Assembly: GCF_000341225.1 (NCBI RefSeq)
Contig: NZ_ANAC01000011.1
Location: forward strand, 496,001-560,000
Source: Nocardiopsis alba DSM 43377
Lineage (GTDB): Bacteria; Actinomycetota; Actinomycetes; Streptosporangiales; Streptosporangiaceae
Direction of reading: 5' to 3'
Length of the DNA stretch: 64,000 nt
Shown here: piece after piece, positions 53,603-64,000 of the stretch
Layout: every line of letters begins with the position of its first letter
Numbering within the stretch: position 1 is the first letter of the stretch
Translations under genes and position numbers: made by a program
Notes under the pieces: model-generated
The model's database searches: none
What the model saw: only the letters and a program-made list of their open reading frames with translations
What the model was told of the DNA's origin: nothing

Positions 53603-54181
53603 ATGCCCGTTCGTCATGTTCGGGTACGTCGGGCGCGCACGCCCGACGTCACCCACATCCGCCGTCTCGTCGACACCTACTCCGTGGACCGACGCGTGCT
53701 CTCCAAGAGCACGGTCAACCTCTATGAGGACATCCAGGAGTTCTGGGTGGCCGAGGCGGAGATCGTGCCCGAGACCCCCGAAGGGGCACCGGTGGGGGAG
53801 GCCGTGCGCTCCGTGGTCGGCTGCGGCGCTCTGCACGTTCTCTGGGAGGACCTGGCCGAGGTGCGGACCGTGGCGGTGGATCCCTCGCTCCGCGGTTTCG
53901 GGGTCGGTCACCGTATCGTCACCGCCCTGCTCGACACGGCGCGGGAGTTGGGTGTTCGTCGAGTGTTCTGTCTGACGTTCGAGACGGGATTCTTCGCACG
54001 GCACGGCTTTGCCCCGATCCAGGGAACACCGGTCTCCTTCCGTGTCTACGAGGAACTCCTCCGTTCTTATGACGAGGGTGTGGCGGAATTCCTCGACCTG
54101 GAACGGGTCAAACCCAACACGCTCGGGAACACCCGGATGCTCCTACACCTCGACGTCGAGTCCCGAGGTGTCTCGAAGTAA
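53603..54181 (+). CDS. Amino-acid N-acetyltransferase (GNAT; N-acetylglutamate synthase type)
   Basis: 192 residues. GNAT fold: RRARTPDVTHIRRLVDTYS, GCGALHVLWEDLAEVRTVAVDPSLRGFGVGHRIV (acetyl-CoA binding R/Q-x-x-G-x-G/A region), then FETGFFARHGFAPI. The GCGALHVL...LAEVRTVAV pattern matches the stand-alone NAGS of actinobacteria (Rv2747-like). Makes N-acetylglutamate for arginine synthesis. TAGTCT at 53588-53593 ends 9 nt before ATG 53603, so it is possibly leaderless. Confidence 0.85.
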   Translation: MPVRHVRVRRARTPDVTHIRRLVDTYSVDRRVLSKSTVNLYEDIQEFWVAEAEIVPETPEGAPVGEAVRSVVGCGALHVLWEDLAEVRTVAVDPSLRGFGVGHRIVTALLDTARELGVRRVFCLTFETGFFARHGFAPIQGTPVSFRVYEELLRSYDEGVAEFLDLERVKPNTLGNTRMLLHLDVESRGVSK

Positions 54182-54629
54182 AGCTTTTAGGGTACGGATA
54201 GGTCCTCCTTCCCATACGTCCCAACGCTTCCGGGAGGCTCTCCCGAGAGGAAGGACGCTTAAGTGCACCGCGTGGTATGGGGGCGGAAGAGGACGGGTAA
54301 TGTGTACCTGCGTCCAACGGGGGCGGCCGGTTCGCCGAGAGTCGATGAGGCGGTACGGTGCCCGCGTTTTCCGGATCTGCCGAGTGGCCGTCCTCAGCCC
54401 GAGTCGGCGATCCGGTACGGGGGTGGAACGGACGATCGGACATTGCTCTCTCCCGGGCTTTGCCGGGGGTCTTCGGTACGTCCGGTGTCAAACCGGGGGC
54501 AAACGATGTCTATGATGTCTGGTATGCGTTTGTCCGGATGCCCGGTGCGCGCCATCCCCCAGGAGTGACCCGACACTGAGTCGGGTATTTGCTGCAATAA
54601 GTAACAACCAGGAAGGGTGGGCCGCTTCG
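54182..54629. other. Intergenic region before a small membrane protein
   Basis: 448 nt, no convincing gene. CCCGAC-ACTGA-GTCGGG is a small hairpin near 54569. TATGAT near 54512 could be a -10. GGAAGG precedes ATG 54630. Confidence 0.35.
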
Positions 54630-54911
54630 ATGGGCGACTTTTTGTCATCGGTGCTTCCTCCTGGGCTGATCGACGTATTGTCCGCGCTCATCCCACCGGT
54701 GGTTGTCGCGACCGTGTTCTGTACCTTCGTCATCAAGCTGCTCCGTAAGGAGATGGCTCCGAGACGTATGGACGGCAGCCTGGTCAGCGAGGGCGCGGCC
54801 GGTGGCGGTTTCGTGGTGGACAAGGGCGAGACCGGGGTCGACGAGACCGTGGTGACGAACAAGACGTCGATGGTCCAAGGCGAAGAACGAGCCGATTCCG
54901 ACGGCCGTTAG
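54630..54911 (+). CDS. Small single-pass membrane protein upstream of lsr2
   Basis: 93 residues from ATG 54630. TM helix at about 16-38 (VLSALIPPVVVATVFCTFVIKLL), then a charged tail with VSEGAAGGGFVVDKGETGVDETVV. Family not recognised. Followed by a terminator-like stem at 54915. Confidence 0.65.
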   Translation: MGDFLSSVLPPGLIDVLSALIPPVVVATVFCTFVIKLLRKEMAPRRMDGSLVSEGAAGGGFVVDKGETGVDETVVTNKTSMVQGEERADSDGR

Positions 54912-54914
54912 ATA

Positions 54915-54938
54915 CGGTGCCGGCCCGAACCGGTACCG
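54915..54938 (+). terminator. Hairpin after the small membrane protein
   Basis: CGGTGCCGG, loop CCCGAA, CCGGTACCG, pairing with one G-U. It starts 3 nt after the stop. A short CCCT/AGGG stem follows. Confidence 0.55.
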
Positions 54939-55050
54939 AGACCCCTGATACAGGGGATGCACGCGTGTGCGGGCGGACTCGATGCCCCGCGCGTCTTCGG
55001 TGACCCGGAATCCCATCGGGCCGGCCTCTCGCGATTTCTGACGCGCCGGG

Positions 55051-55079
55051 AATTGTCTTCCGCGTTCTCGCGAGATAGC
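55051..55079 (+). promoter_or_regulatory. lsr2 promoter
   Basis: TTGTCT (55051-55056), 17 nt, TAGCTT (55074-55079), about 48 nt before the lsr2 ATG. The stretch after it (TTTATATTCAG) is AT-rich, the kind of DNA Lsr2 binds, so autoregulation is plausible. GGTGT-GGAG-ACACC at 55090-55103 is a palindrome in the leader. Confidence 0.6.
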
Positions 55080-55126
55080 TTTATATTCAGGTGTGGAGAC
55101 ACCGCTCTTCTGAAAGGTTTGATTCC

Positions 55127-55465
55127 ATGGCACAGAAGGTCCAGGTTTTCCTGGTAGACGACCTCGACGGTGGCGAGGCCGAGGAGACGGTGACGTTCGG
55201 TCTCGATGGATCGACGTACGAAATCGACCTCAGCGCGGATAATGCCGCCAAGCTCCGTGAGGCCCTTACTCCGTTCGTCGAGGCTTCTCGCAAGGCCCCG
55301 TCGAAGCAGGGTCGTGGTGGCGCCCGGCGCGGAAGCCGGAATGCCCCCAGCCGTGAGCGCAGCGCGGAGATTCGCGCCTGGGCGAAGGCCGCGGGCAAGC
55401 CCGTCAATGAGCGCGGGCGTATCCCCGCCGCCATCGTCGCTGAATACGAGGCCATCAAGGGTTAG
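55127..55465 (+). CDS. lsr2: Lsr2 nucleoid-associated protein / xenogeneic silencer
   Basis: 112 residues. The N-terminal dimerisation domain MAQKVQVFLVDDLDGGEAEETVTFGLDG and C-terminal AT-hook-like domain with IRAWAKAAGKPVNERGRIPA (the RGR minor-groove hook in KPVNERGRIP) are both complete. Lsr2 bridges AT-rich DNA and silences acquired or specialised-metabolite genes, so it could act on the AT-richer cluster promoter at 1412-2037 (inference). Confidence 0.96.
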   Translation: MAQKVQVFLVDDLDGGEAEETVTFGLDGSTYEIDLSADNAAKLREALTPFVEASRKAPSKQGRGGARRGSRNAPSRERSAEIRAWAKAAGKPVNERGRIPAAIVAEYEAIKG

Positions 55466-56215
55466 GTTCGTCACCGCCCTCGGTCGCCGGAATAACGCCG
55501 GCACTCGAACCGATTTCGTTCCGACCACGCCGACGTTCGTACCCGAACATCCCGAAGGCCCTCCCGAGCGGAGGAGGCCTCGACACACCGGATGTAGGGG
55601 TTAACGGGGGATGCGGGGTTCCGGAGAATCGGGCGAGGAGTCCGGTCGGGGAGCGCCAAGCCGGTGCGGAGACCGTTCGTTGGAGGACACCCGCGAGACG
55701 GGCACGCGGTTCCCGCTCCTGTTTGGCCCGAACCCGAACCGACCGGGCCCTCGAGATGTCGACATCGGTGTGATCCGACCCTCCGTCGCGGGTCGTCGCA
55801 TCCGAACTCCGGTGGTCGACGATGACCCTTCGGTCGATGTGGCTTTTTCGCTCGAACAACAACACGCCTTCGGCTTGTTCGCTAAGAGCCGATAATGGGG
55901 CTTACGCACGTGCGGCCCGGGCACTCTCGTGATGGATGGGAGGCCCGGGCCGTTCGCCTTCGGCGTACAGGGAAATCTGACGCGCCAATTGGTAGTTGGA
56001 TGTTGGGTGAACGCCCTATCGTCGGGGAAAGTCTCTGGCACGGACGGCTGCGGTCGGCCGTACGGAGATGTTCGTCCCCACCGGCCCCGGTCGGTGAGGA
56101 CGGGCGGGTGCGACAGTGCTCCCCGGGGCGGTTATCCCTGTGGGGCCTATATGCGGAAGAGTTGGGTCGGAATGAACCGTCCCTGCCTGACCGCTCTGTA
56201 GAGGAGCGACGAGAC
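55466..56215. other. Long intergenic region upstream of clpC
   Basis: 750 nt. Reading frames here look non-coding. Contains a near-match to the ClgR operator (55876-55893) about 323 nt before clpC. The clpC promoter presumably lies between them. GAGGAGCGACGAGAC contains the clpC ribosome site. Confidence 0.4.
55876..55893. promoter_or_regulatory. Candidate ClgR operator
   Basis: TGTTCGCTAAGAGCCGAT fits the actinobacterial ClgR core CGCY-N-A-N-R-GCG with one mismatch (GCC for GCG). ClgR activates clp genes in Streptomyces and Corynebacterium, and clpC lies downstream. Confidence 0.35.
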
Positions 56216-58720
<2,505 letters not shown>

Positions 58721-58757
58721 ACATGACGGTGTGACCGCGGGTCCCGCCGAACGAGTC

Positions 58758-58784
58758 GGGGACGTCCCTTCAAGGGGCGTCCCC
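58758..58784 (+). terminator. clpC terminator
   Basis: GGGGACG-TCCCTT-CAAGGG-GCGTCCCC: a strong stem starting 38 nt after clpC. Confidence 0.7.
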
Positions 58785-58844
58785 GTCGTCGTTCTTCGAA
58801 CGATTTCCCTGCTAAGGACGGTGGCCCGGGGATAGGGTTCCCCT

Positions 58845-59606
58845 GTGGCTTACCCCGACGACCCCGGCCAGGGCGGCGAACGCCCCCCTGCGGGGCCCCC
58901 TCCCGCGCCCGAGCACGTCCACGGCCCGCCCGCATGGCAGGGGCCGCCACCCGGGTACCCGCCGCGAGGGACGCCGCCCGGATATCCGCCTCAGGGGCCG
59001 CCGCCCCGGCGAGGGAGCGCGCTGCCCTGGGTGATCGGTGGTGGAGCCCTGGCCCTGTTCCTCGTGGGCGCCGCCGGGTTCGGACTCTGGGCCTTCACCC
59101 GGGGAGGGCTCTCCGAAGGGGGCTCCGCAGGGGTCCTGACCTTCGAGGACCTGTCCAAGGAACACGTCGACATCGGCGAGAAGGTCGACTACGGGCAGCA
59201 TCCACCGGTCGGTGGAGAGCACTACCCCTTCTGGCAGAACTGCGGCGTGTACGACGAGCCCATCACCGTCGAGGCCGCCGTGCACTCACTCGAACACGGA
59301 GCCGTCTGGATCACCCACGACCCGGACCTGGACCCGGCCGACATCGAACGGTTGACCGCCCACCACAGCCCCGGCTCCTACGTGATCGTCAGCCCGATGG
59401 AGGACCTGCCCGCACCGGTCGTCGCCTCGGCCTGGGAGGCTCAACTCATGCTCGACGACGCCTCGGACCCCCGTATCGGCACCTTCCTCCGCCAGTACGA
59501 ACAGAGCCCGAACGCCCCCGAACCCGGGGCGCCGTGCAGCGGGGCCTACGACGGCACCCAGGCCGAGTTCGACGAGCACGGCTTCGACATGGAGGCCATG
59601 GAATGA
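58845..59606 (+). CDS. DUF3105 membrane protein
   Basis: 253 residues: a Pro/Gly-rich cytosolic N-terminus (PPPGYPPRGTPPGYPPQGPPP), TM at about 62-84 (LPWVIGGGALALFLVGAAGFGLWAF), then a DUF3105 domain with the family pattern HPPVGGEHYPFWQNCGVYDEPI and AVHSLEHGAVWITHDP. It is extracellular and of unknown function. TAGGGT at 58833-58838 ends 6 nt before GTG 58845 (leaderless-type). Convergent with mutY. Confidence 0.9.
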   Translation: MAYPDDPGQGGERPPAGPPPAPEHVHGPPAWQGPPPGYPPRGTPPGYPPQGPPPRRGSALPWVIGGGALALFLVGAAGFGLWAFTRGGLSEGGSAGVLTFEDLSKEHVDIGEKVDYGQHPPVGGEHYPFWQNCGVYDEPITVEAAVHSLEHGAVWITHDPDLDPADIERLTAHHSPGSYVIVSPMEDLPAPVVASAWEAQLMLDDASDPRIGTFLRQYEQSPNAPEPGAPCSGAYDGTQAEFDEHGFDMEAME

Positions 59607-59613
59607 GAAGGGG

Positions 59614-60489
59614 TCAGGCGGGGAGGGCGTAGCGGCCGTCGTCCAGGGGGTCGACCAGGCCGTCGGAGACCAGGGCGTCCAGGGCCCGCTCACGCTGGAT
59701 GTGGTCGTCCCAGACGGCGTCCAGCGCGGACTTGACCACCGGCTCGCGTGAATCGCGCAGGACCGCCAGCAGCTTTCCCCGGACCTGACGGTCGGTGCCC
59801 GCGTAGGTCTGTCCTCGACGCGGCGGGCCGTCGTGCGGCGGCTTGCCCGCGATCCGCCAGGCGCACTGTCCGGCGATCGGACAGTCCACGCAGCGCGGGG
59901 ACCGGGCGGTGCACACCAGGGCGCCCAGTTCCATCACGGCCACGCCCCAACGGGCCGCCACGGACGGCTCCGAGGGCAGCAGGGACTCGGCCAGCGCGGT
60001 CTCCGCCTTCGTCTGGGTTTTCGGTGGGTACTCGATTCCGGTTTCGGCACGGGCTAGAACACGACGCACGTTCGTGTCCAAAATGGCGTGCCGTTGTCCG
60101 AAGGCGAAACTCGCCACCGCCGCCGCCGTGTAGGCGCCGATTCCGGGGAGTGACAGAAGGGTCGCGTGATCGTCCGGAACCTCGCCGCCGTGTTCCTCGG
60201 TGATGGCGACGGCGCAGGCGTGCAGACGGAGGGCCCTGCGGGGGTAGCCCAGCCGGTTCCACATGCGGACCGCCTCGCCGGAGGGCTCTTCGGCCAGGTG
60301 GGCGGGGGTGGGCCAGCGTTCCATCCAGGCCTGCCACGCGGGCAGCACCCGTACGACGGGGGTCTGCTGGAGCATGATCTCGCTGACCAGGATGGACCAG
60401 GGCGAGGCGTCCGGGTGACGCCAGGGAAGGTCTCGGGCGTTGGTCTCGTACCACGCCAGAACCGCGGTGCTGTAAGGGTTATCGCTCAT
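59614..60489 (-). CDS. mutY: A/G-specific adenine DNA glycosylase
   Basis: 291 residues. HhH-GPD core with MLQQTPVVRVLPAW, LPGIGAYTAAAVASFA (helix-hairpin-helix) and the catalytic Asp in HAILDTNVRRVLAR. The 4Fe-4S loop is C-x6-C-x2-C-x5-C in CTARSPRCVDCPIAGQC. It removes A opposite 8-oxo-G. The C-terminal NUDIX-like 8-oxo-G recognition domain seen in E. coli MutY (about 350 aa) is absent, as in many actinobacteria; a short helical tail replaces it. Confidence 0.93.
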   Translation of the reverse strand: MSDNPYSTAVLAWYETNARDLPWRHPDASPWSILVSEIMLQQTPVVRVLPAWQAWMERWPTPAHLAEEPSGEAVRMWNRLGYPRRALRLHACAVAITEEHGGEVPDDHATLLSLPGIGAYTAAAVASFAFGQRHAILDTNVRRVLARAETGIEYPPKTQTKAETALAESLLPSEPSVAARWGVAVMELGALVCTARSPRCVDCPIAGQCAWRIAGKPPHDGPPRRGQTYAGTDRQVRGKLLAVLRDSREPVVKSALDAVWDDHIQRERALDALVSDGLVDPLDDGRYALPA

Positions 60490-60552
60490 CTTTAACGGGA
60501 ATCCGGCGGGTTGAGTAGGTAGGTGGCGCGCAAAACCGCAATACTACGGCCC

Positions 60553-61311
60553 ATGGCGTCAAGTACCGGACACCCCGCACCTGTCAGCAAGGACATCTAC
60601 TGGAGGCGACGGGCCTTCGTCATGATCGGGGTGCTGCTGGTGCTCGCGTTGATCGCGTACGCCTGTAGGCCTTCGGACGGGGCGAGCGAGACGAGTTCCA
60701 ACCAGGCCGCCATCGAAGACCCCTCGGCCTCTCCCAGTGTGCCCGAGGAAGAACCCTCGGAGGACCCGTCCGAGGAACCGGAGGAGGAGCCCTCCGCTTC
60801 CGCCTCCCCGTCCGAGGAGCCCTCGGAGGGCGCCGGGAAGGACGATGACGAGGAGAAGGCGGAGGACGAGGAGTCCGAAGAGTCCGGAGAGGCCGCGGCC
60901 CCGAAGAGCCCCGAGGACGCCTGCCGACCGCAGGACGTGGTGGTCACCTTCGACTTCGCCGAGAAGGACCGGGACACCTACGGGGGCGGCGCCGGCCCCG
61001 GCTTCAAGGTGACCGTGGTCAACATCGCCGAGCAGACCTGCACCGTGGACGTGGGCCCGGAGGCGGTCGAGCTGATCATCCACTCCGGGAACGACAGGAT
61101 CTTCTCGACGGCCGACTGCGCCGAGGGCAAGCGGGAGAAGCAGCAGCTCACCCAGGGGCGTCCGTACGAGTACACCCTGGACTGGGAGCGGAACCGCTCC
61201 TTCACCGACTGCCGCGACTCGTCGGCCAAGGCCCAACCGGGTTGGTACAAGGCGAACCTGAAGGGCGACCACGTCGGCAACGTCGACCAGCTGGTCTTCC
61301 AGCTTCAGTGA
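60553..61311 (+). CDS. Membrane-anchored acidic protein
   Basis: 252 residues from ATG 60553. TM at about 22-40 (AFVMIGVLLVLALIAYAC), then a long Pro/Ser/Glu spacer, and a C-terminal beta-domain (VVVTFDFAEKDRDTYGGGAGPGFKVTVVNIAEQTCTVDVGPEAVELIIHSGNDRIFSTADCAEG) with four cysteines. The C-terminal domain resembles DUF4232-like extracellular domains, but I do not claim a family. Located next to mutY, as often in Streptomyces. Confidence 0.75.
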   Translation: MASSTGHPAPVSKDIYWRRRAFVMIGVLLVLALIAYACRPSDGASETSSNQAAIEDPSASPSVPEEEPSEDPSEEPEEEPSASASPSEEPSEGAGKDDDEEKAEDEESEESGEAAAPKSPEDACRPQDVVVTFDFAEKDRDTYGGGAGPGFKVTVVNIAEQTCTVDVGPEAVELIIHSGNDRIFSTADCAEGKREKQQLTQGRPYEYTLDWERNRSFTDCRDSSAKAQPGWYKANLKGDHVGNVDQLVFQLQ

Positions 61312-61407
61312 GGAAAAAGCGTCGAATCAGGGAAATGCCACGACTCTTCGTCATCACTTCACTACTATTCGTGGTGAATCTGGTGTCGTCGATGTTGGAG
61401 TGAACCC

Positions 61408-61794
61408 ATGAGGACTGCCCTCACCCTTGCTGCGGCCGCCGCCCTGGCCCTCTCCCTGACCGCTCCCGCGCAGGCGGAGACCACCCGGTACTCGCTCACC
61501 GTGCAGGGCGCCCCGGAACAGCAGGGGGACGGAGCCATCGGCTGGGCCCGGTCCATGGAGCTGGAGTGCGGTCCGGCCGGCGGCGGGCACCCCCGGGCCG
61601 ACGAGGCCTGTGAGCTGATCGAGGCGGCCGGCGGGTCGATCGCCGACGTCCAGGCCGTCCGGGACGGCGCCTGCACGATGATCCACCGGCCGGTCACCGC
61701 GATCGCGGTCGACGGTGACGGGGAGCGCTACGAGGAGACCTTCGGCAACGACTGCCTCCTCTCGATGGCCAAGGGCGCCATCTTCGACTTCTAG
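61408..61794 (+). CDS. Subtilisin-inhibitor-like (SSI) secreted protease inhibitor
   Basis: 128 residues with a signal peptide ending AQA. The mature domain has the SSI pattern: YSLTVQGAPEQQG, LECGPAGGGHPRADEACELIEAAGG, reactive loop CTMIHRPV (P1 Met aligns with Met73 of SSI), and C-terminal YEETFGNDCLLSMAKGAIFDF. Four cysteines make the two conserved disulphides. It inhibits extracellular subtilisin-like proteases, typically of the producer itself. Confidence 0.92.
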   Translation: MRTALTLAAAAALALSLTAPAQAETTRYSLTVQGAPEQQGDGAIGWARSMELECGPAGGGHPRADEACELIEAAGGSIADVQAVRDGACTMIHRPVTAIAVDGDGERYEETFGNDCLLSMAKGAIFDF

Positions 61795-61800
61795 ACGGTC

Positions 61801-61834
61801 GTGGGGCCGAAGAGGAGATCCTCTTCGGCCCCAC
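61801..61834. terminator. Bidirectional perfect hairpin
   Basis: GTGGGGCCGAAGAGG and CCTCTTCGGCCCCAC surround a short AGAT loop, between convergent SSI and radA genes. Confidence 0.85.
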
Positions 61835-61837
61835 GCG

Positions 61838-63199
61838 TCATGAGCGCCGACGGCGTTTGGCCACCCAGGTCAGGGCCTCGATCAGCTCCTCCACCTCATG
61901 GGTGCGGATGCCGGGGATCGGATCGCCGAAGTTCTTGGGCACGACCGCGTCGGTGAAGCCCAGCCGCTGGGCCTCGGCGACCCGGCGGCGGACCCCGTTG
62001 ACCGCGCGTACGTCCCCGGCGAGCCCCACCTCGCCGACGGCGATGAAGCCGCTCGGGAGCGCGACGTCGTTGTTGGAGCTGCCCGCCGCGATGGCCAGGG
62101 CCAGATCGACCGCGGGTTCGCCCAAACGGACGCCGCCCACGGTGGACGCGTACACGTCCATGTTGGCCAGTTTCATGCCGGTGCGCTTCTCCAGGACGGC
62201 CAGGATCATGTTCACCCGTGAGGTGTCCAGTCCGGAGGTGGCCCGTCGAGGGGCGGGCAACGGGGTGGGGGCGACCAGTGCCTGGACCTCGGTGATGAGG
62301 GGACGCCGTCCCTCCAGGGTGACGGTGACGCAGGTGCCCGGGACCGGGTCGGTGCGTTCGGTGAGGAACAGTCCACTGGGATCGGGAAGGCCCTCGATGC
62401 CCTTGTCGGTGAGCTCGAAGACGCCGATCTCGTCGGTGGGACCGTACCGGTTCTTGACCGCGCGCAGCAGACGCAGCTGGGAGTGGCGCTCGCCCTCGAA
62501 GTGCAGCACCACGTCCACCAGGTGTTCCAGGAGCCGGGGGCCCGCGATGGAACCGTCCTTGGTGACGTGGCCGACCAGCACGGTCGCGATGCCGCGCTCC
62601 TTGGCGATCTGGATGAGGGCGCCGGTGACCTGGCGGATCTGGGTCACGCCGCCGGGGACCCCGGTGGCCTCGGGGGAGACCATGGTCTGGACCGAGTCCA
62701 CGATGAGCAGGTCGGGGGAGACCGCGTCCACGTGGGAGGCCAGGGTGGCGACGGAGGTCTCCGCGGCCAGATACAGGCGATCGGAGAGCGCCCCGAGACG
62801 TTCGGCCCGCAGACGCACCTGTCCGGCGGACTCCTCGCCGGTGATGTAGAGGACGGAGGCGTTGGCCGCGCGCATGGCGGCGACCTCCAGGAGGAGGGTC
62901 GACTTGCCGACTCCGGGCTCTCCGGCCAGCAGCACCACGCCGCCGGGAACGGCGCCTCCGCCCAGGACCCGGTCGAGCTCGTCGACCCCGGTGGGGACCG
63001 CGGCCGCGCTCTCCACACTGATCTCGGTGATGGGGCGGGCCCGGGCGGTGACGGGGGCCGGAGCGACGGCGGTCGGCGCGGGGGCTCCGGCCTCCTCGAC
63101 GGTGCCCCAGGACTGACATTCACCGCAGCGGCCCACCCACTTGAGAGTGCTCCATCCGCACTCGACACACCGGAACGAGGTCTTCGCTGCTTTTGCCAT
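61838..63199 (-). CDS. radA: DNA repair protein RadA
   Basis: 453 residues from ATG 63199 (MAKAAKTSFRCVECGW), chosen over longer starts because the zinc finger should be near the N-terminus. C4 zinc finger C-x2-C-x9-C-x2-C, Walker A GEPGVGKST, KNRFG-type motif (VKNRYGPTDEIGVFEL) and a C-terminal Lon-like domain (GGVRLGEPAVDLALAIA). A branch-migration helicase acting in recombination. The usual neighbour disA is not next to it here. Confidence 0.96.
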   Translation of the reverse strand: MAKAAKTSFRCVECGWSTLKWVGRCGECQSWGTVEEAGAPAPTAVAPAPVTARARPITEISVESAAAVPTGVDELDRVLGGGAVPGGVVLLAGEPGVGKSTLLLEVAAMRAANASVLYITGEESAGQVRLRAERLGALSDRLYLAAETSVATLASHVDAVSPDLLIVDSVQTMVSPEATGVPGGVTQIRQVTGALIQIAKERGIATVLVGHVTKDGSIAGPRLLEHLVDVVLHFEGERHSQLRLLRAVKNRYGPTDEIGVFELTDKGIEGLPDPSGLFLTERTDPVPGTCVTVTLEGRRPLITEVQALVAPTPLPAPRRATSGLDTSRVNMILAVLEKRTGMKLANMDVYASTVGGVRLGEPAVDLALAIAAGSSNNDVALPSGFIAVGEVGLAGDVRAVNGVRRRVAEAQRLGFTDAVVPKNFGDPIPGIRTHEVEELIEALTWVAKRRRRS

Positions 63200-63271
63200 G
63201 GTCGCAACGCTAACGGGTGTCGGGGACAGCCTCGGCTGGAGGTGAAGGGCGCCGAAGGACATAAGAAAGTT

Positions 63272-63302
63272 ACCTACGAGTTAGCCCGTAGGTTTCGTAG
63301 CT
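63272..63302. promoter_or_regulatory. Overlapping inverted repeats between radA and the esterase gene
   Basis: ACCTACG and CGTAGGT (63272-63293) overlap with CTACGA and TCGTAG. Divergent control region; no clear promoter placed. Confidence 0.35.
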
Positions 63303-63386
63303 CGTGTTAGAGAATGTGTGGGGAGTCACTCCCCAGGCGGTTCTGACGACTCCCATGCCCCCGCTCCTTGAGAGAGGAAGACCCTC

Positions 63387-64000
63387 GTGTCCCGCTCACA
63401 CGAATCCCCCGTCCCCCACTCACACGAATCCCCCGTCCCCCACCGTTCCCCCCTTCCGCGCCGGCGCGGACTGTCGCGTCTGATGGCCTCGGTCGCGATC
63501 GCGGCCCTCGGCGTGACCCTGGCCTCGGCCCCGGTCGCCGCCGAAGAGGTCGAGGCGGCCGAATTCACCAGTTACGTCGCCATCGGTGACTCCTTCACCG
63601 CCGGCCCCATGGTCCAGGCTCAGGCGCAGATGCCCCTCCTGGGCTGCATGCAGTCCTCCGTCAACTACCCCAAGCGGCTGGCCGAGGAGCTGGGGATCGA
63701 CGACATCACCGACGTCAGCTGCTCGGGCGCGGTGATGAACGACCTCTACGAGAAGCAGTTCGACGACACCGAGCCTCAGCTGGACGCGCTCGGCCCCGAG
63801 ACCGACCTGGTCACGGTGGGCATCTCCGGCAACGACTTCGGGTTCTCCGAGGTGCTCGTCGAGTGCGCGAAGAGGAGCCTGACCAACCCGCTGGGCAGCC
63901 CGTGCTCGGACTACTACGGCGGTGACCTGGACGACCGGATCGACGGTCTGCGCGACGACCTGAACCAGGTCTACGCCGACATCGCCGAGCGCAGCCCGAA
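63387..64000 (+). CDS. Secreted SGNH/GDSL esterase (C-terminus beyond window)
   Basis: An open frame runs from GTG 63387 to the window end with no stop (204 codons seen). The N-terminus has two copies of SHESPVPH from a 24-bp tandem repeat (63396-63443), then a signal peptide (LMASVAIAALGVTLASAPVAA). Block I is YVAIGDSFTAGP with the nucleophile Ser, and block III is VTVGISGNDFGFSE (the N of SGNH). Several cysteines (GCMQS, VSCSG, VECAK, PCSDYY) would make the disulphides of Streptomyces secreted lipases. The catalytic His is outside the window. Confidence 0.88.
   Translation, partial: MSRSHESPVPHSHESPVPHRSPLPRRRGLSRLMASVAIAALGVTLASAPVAAEEVEAAEFTSYVAIGDSFTAGPMVQAQAQMPLLGCMQSSVNYPKRLAEELGIDDITDVSCSGAVMNDLYEKQFDDTEPQLDALGPETDLVTVGISGNDFGFSEVLVECAKRSLTNPLGSPCSDYYGGDLDDRIDGLRDDLNQVYADIAERSP

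Noticed and set aside
54108-54491. 127-codon minus-strand ORF after the acetyltransferase gene
   Set aside because: Partly antisense to a clear gene and otherwise in intergenic sequence; no motif.
55610-55895. 94-codon plus-strand ORF between lsr2 and clpC
   Set aside because: Composition and lack of ribosome site suggest non-coding DNA. Nothing similar is known at this position.

Overview
The window is high-GC actinobacterial chromosome with dense genes, many GTG and some TTG starts, and 4-nt ATGA/GTGA gene overlaps. Chaplins with a sortase-type LAxTG signal, Lsr2, a Streptomyces-type subtilisin inhibitor, an MFS-thymidylate kinase fusion and Streptomyces-like gene order (topA-tmk-holB; ppa-dacB-metalloprotease-tilS-hpt-ftsH-fol; panC-nadB-nadC-coaX-lysS; lsr2-clpC) point to a filamentous, spore-forming actinomycete. 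A Nocardiopsis-like member of the Streptosporangiales is the best guess; this is an inference, because no 16S gene is present.

Layout. (1) 1-7746: the right end of a probable specialised-metabolite cluster. A leftward aminotransferase (cut by the window edge), YciI-like protein and SDR face a rightward MFS exporter, membrane di-iron desaturase, two-subunit B12-dependent methylaspartate (glutamate) mutase and ATP-grasp ligase. A 22-bp Crp-type palindrome lies between the two arms. (2) 7829-9479: tRNA-Leu and an M20 peptidase. (3) 9620-13442: surface-protein locus with a secreted acidic protein, a sortase-anchored long chaplin, and a cysteine-free protein with five chaplin-like repeats. (4) 13784-24240: topA, MFS-tmk, two paralogous membrane-anchored proteins (one frameshifted), holB, a secreted TAP-type hydrolase and tRNA-Thr. 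(5) 24573-31340: accessory and hypothetical genes, including a beta-helix/double-AAA protein, a cupin-like gene with a cysteine-rich upstream ORF, and a membrane-tethered sigma-like protein. (6) 31446-44071: ppa, dacB, metalloprotease, tilS, hpt, ftsH, folate genes folE-folP-(NTF2)-folB-folK, DUF3180 and two bacterial PH-domain proteins. (7) 44067-45352: a short chaplin behind a structured leader, and a divergent half-chaplin. (8) 45464-52470: CoA and NAD precursor genes (DUF2520 protein, panC, fused nadB-nadC, coaX) and lysS. (9) 52836-58784: a small HTH regulator with a long leader, amino-acid N-acetyltransferase, small membrane protein, lsr2 and clpC. (10) 58845-64000: DUF3105 protein, mutY, an acidic membrane protein, an SSI-type protease inhibitor, radA and the start of a secreted SGNH esterase.

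The most novel-looking parts are the glutamate-mutase/desaturase/ATP-grasp cluster, the unusual chaplin relatives (five Cys-free repeats in one chain; a half-chaplin), the beta-helix/AAA protein, the Cys-rich upstream ORF, and several strong palindromes in front of regulators and surface genes.
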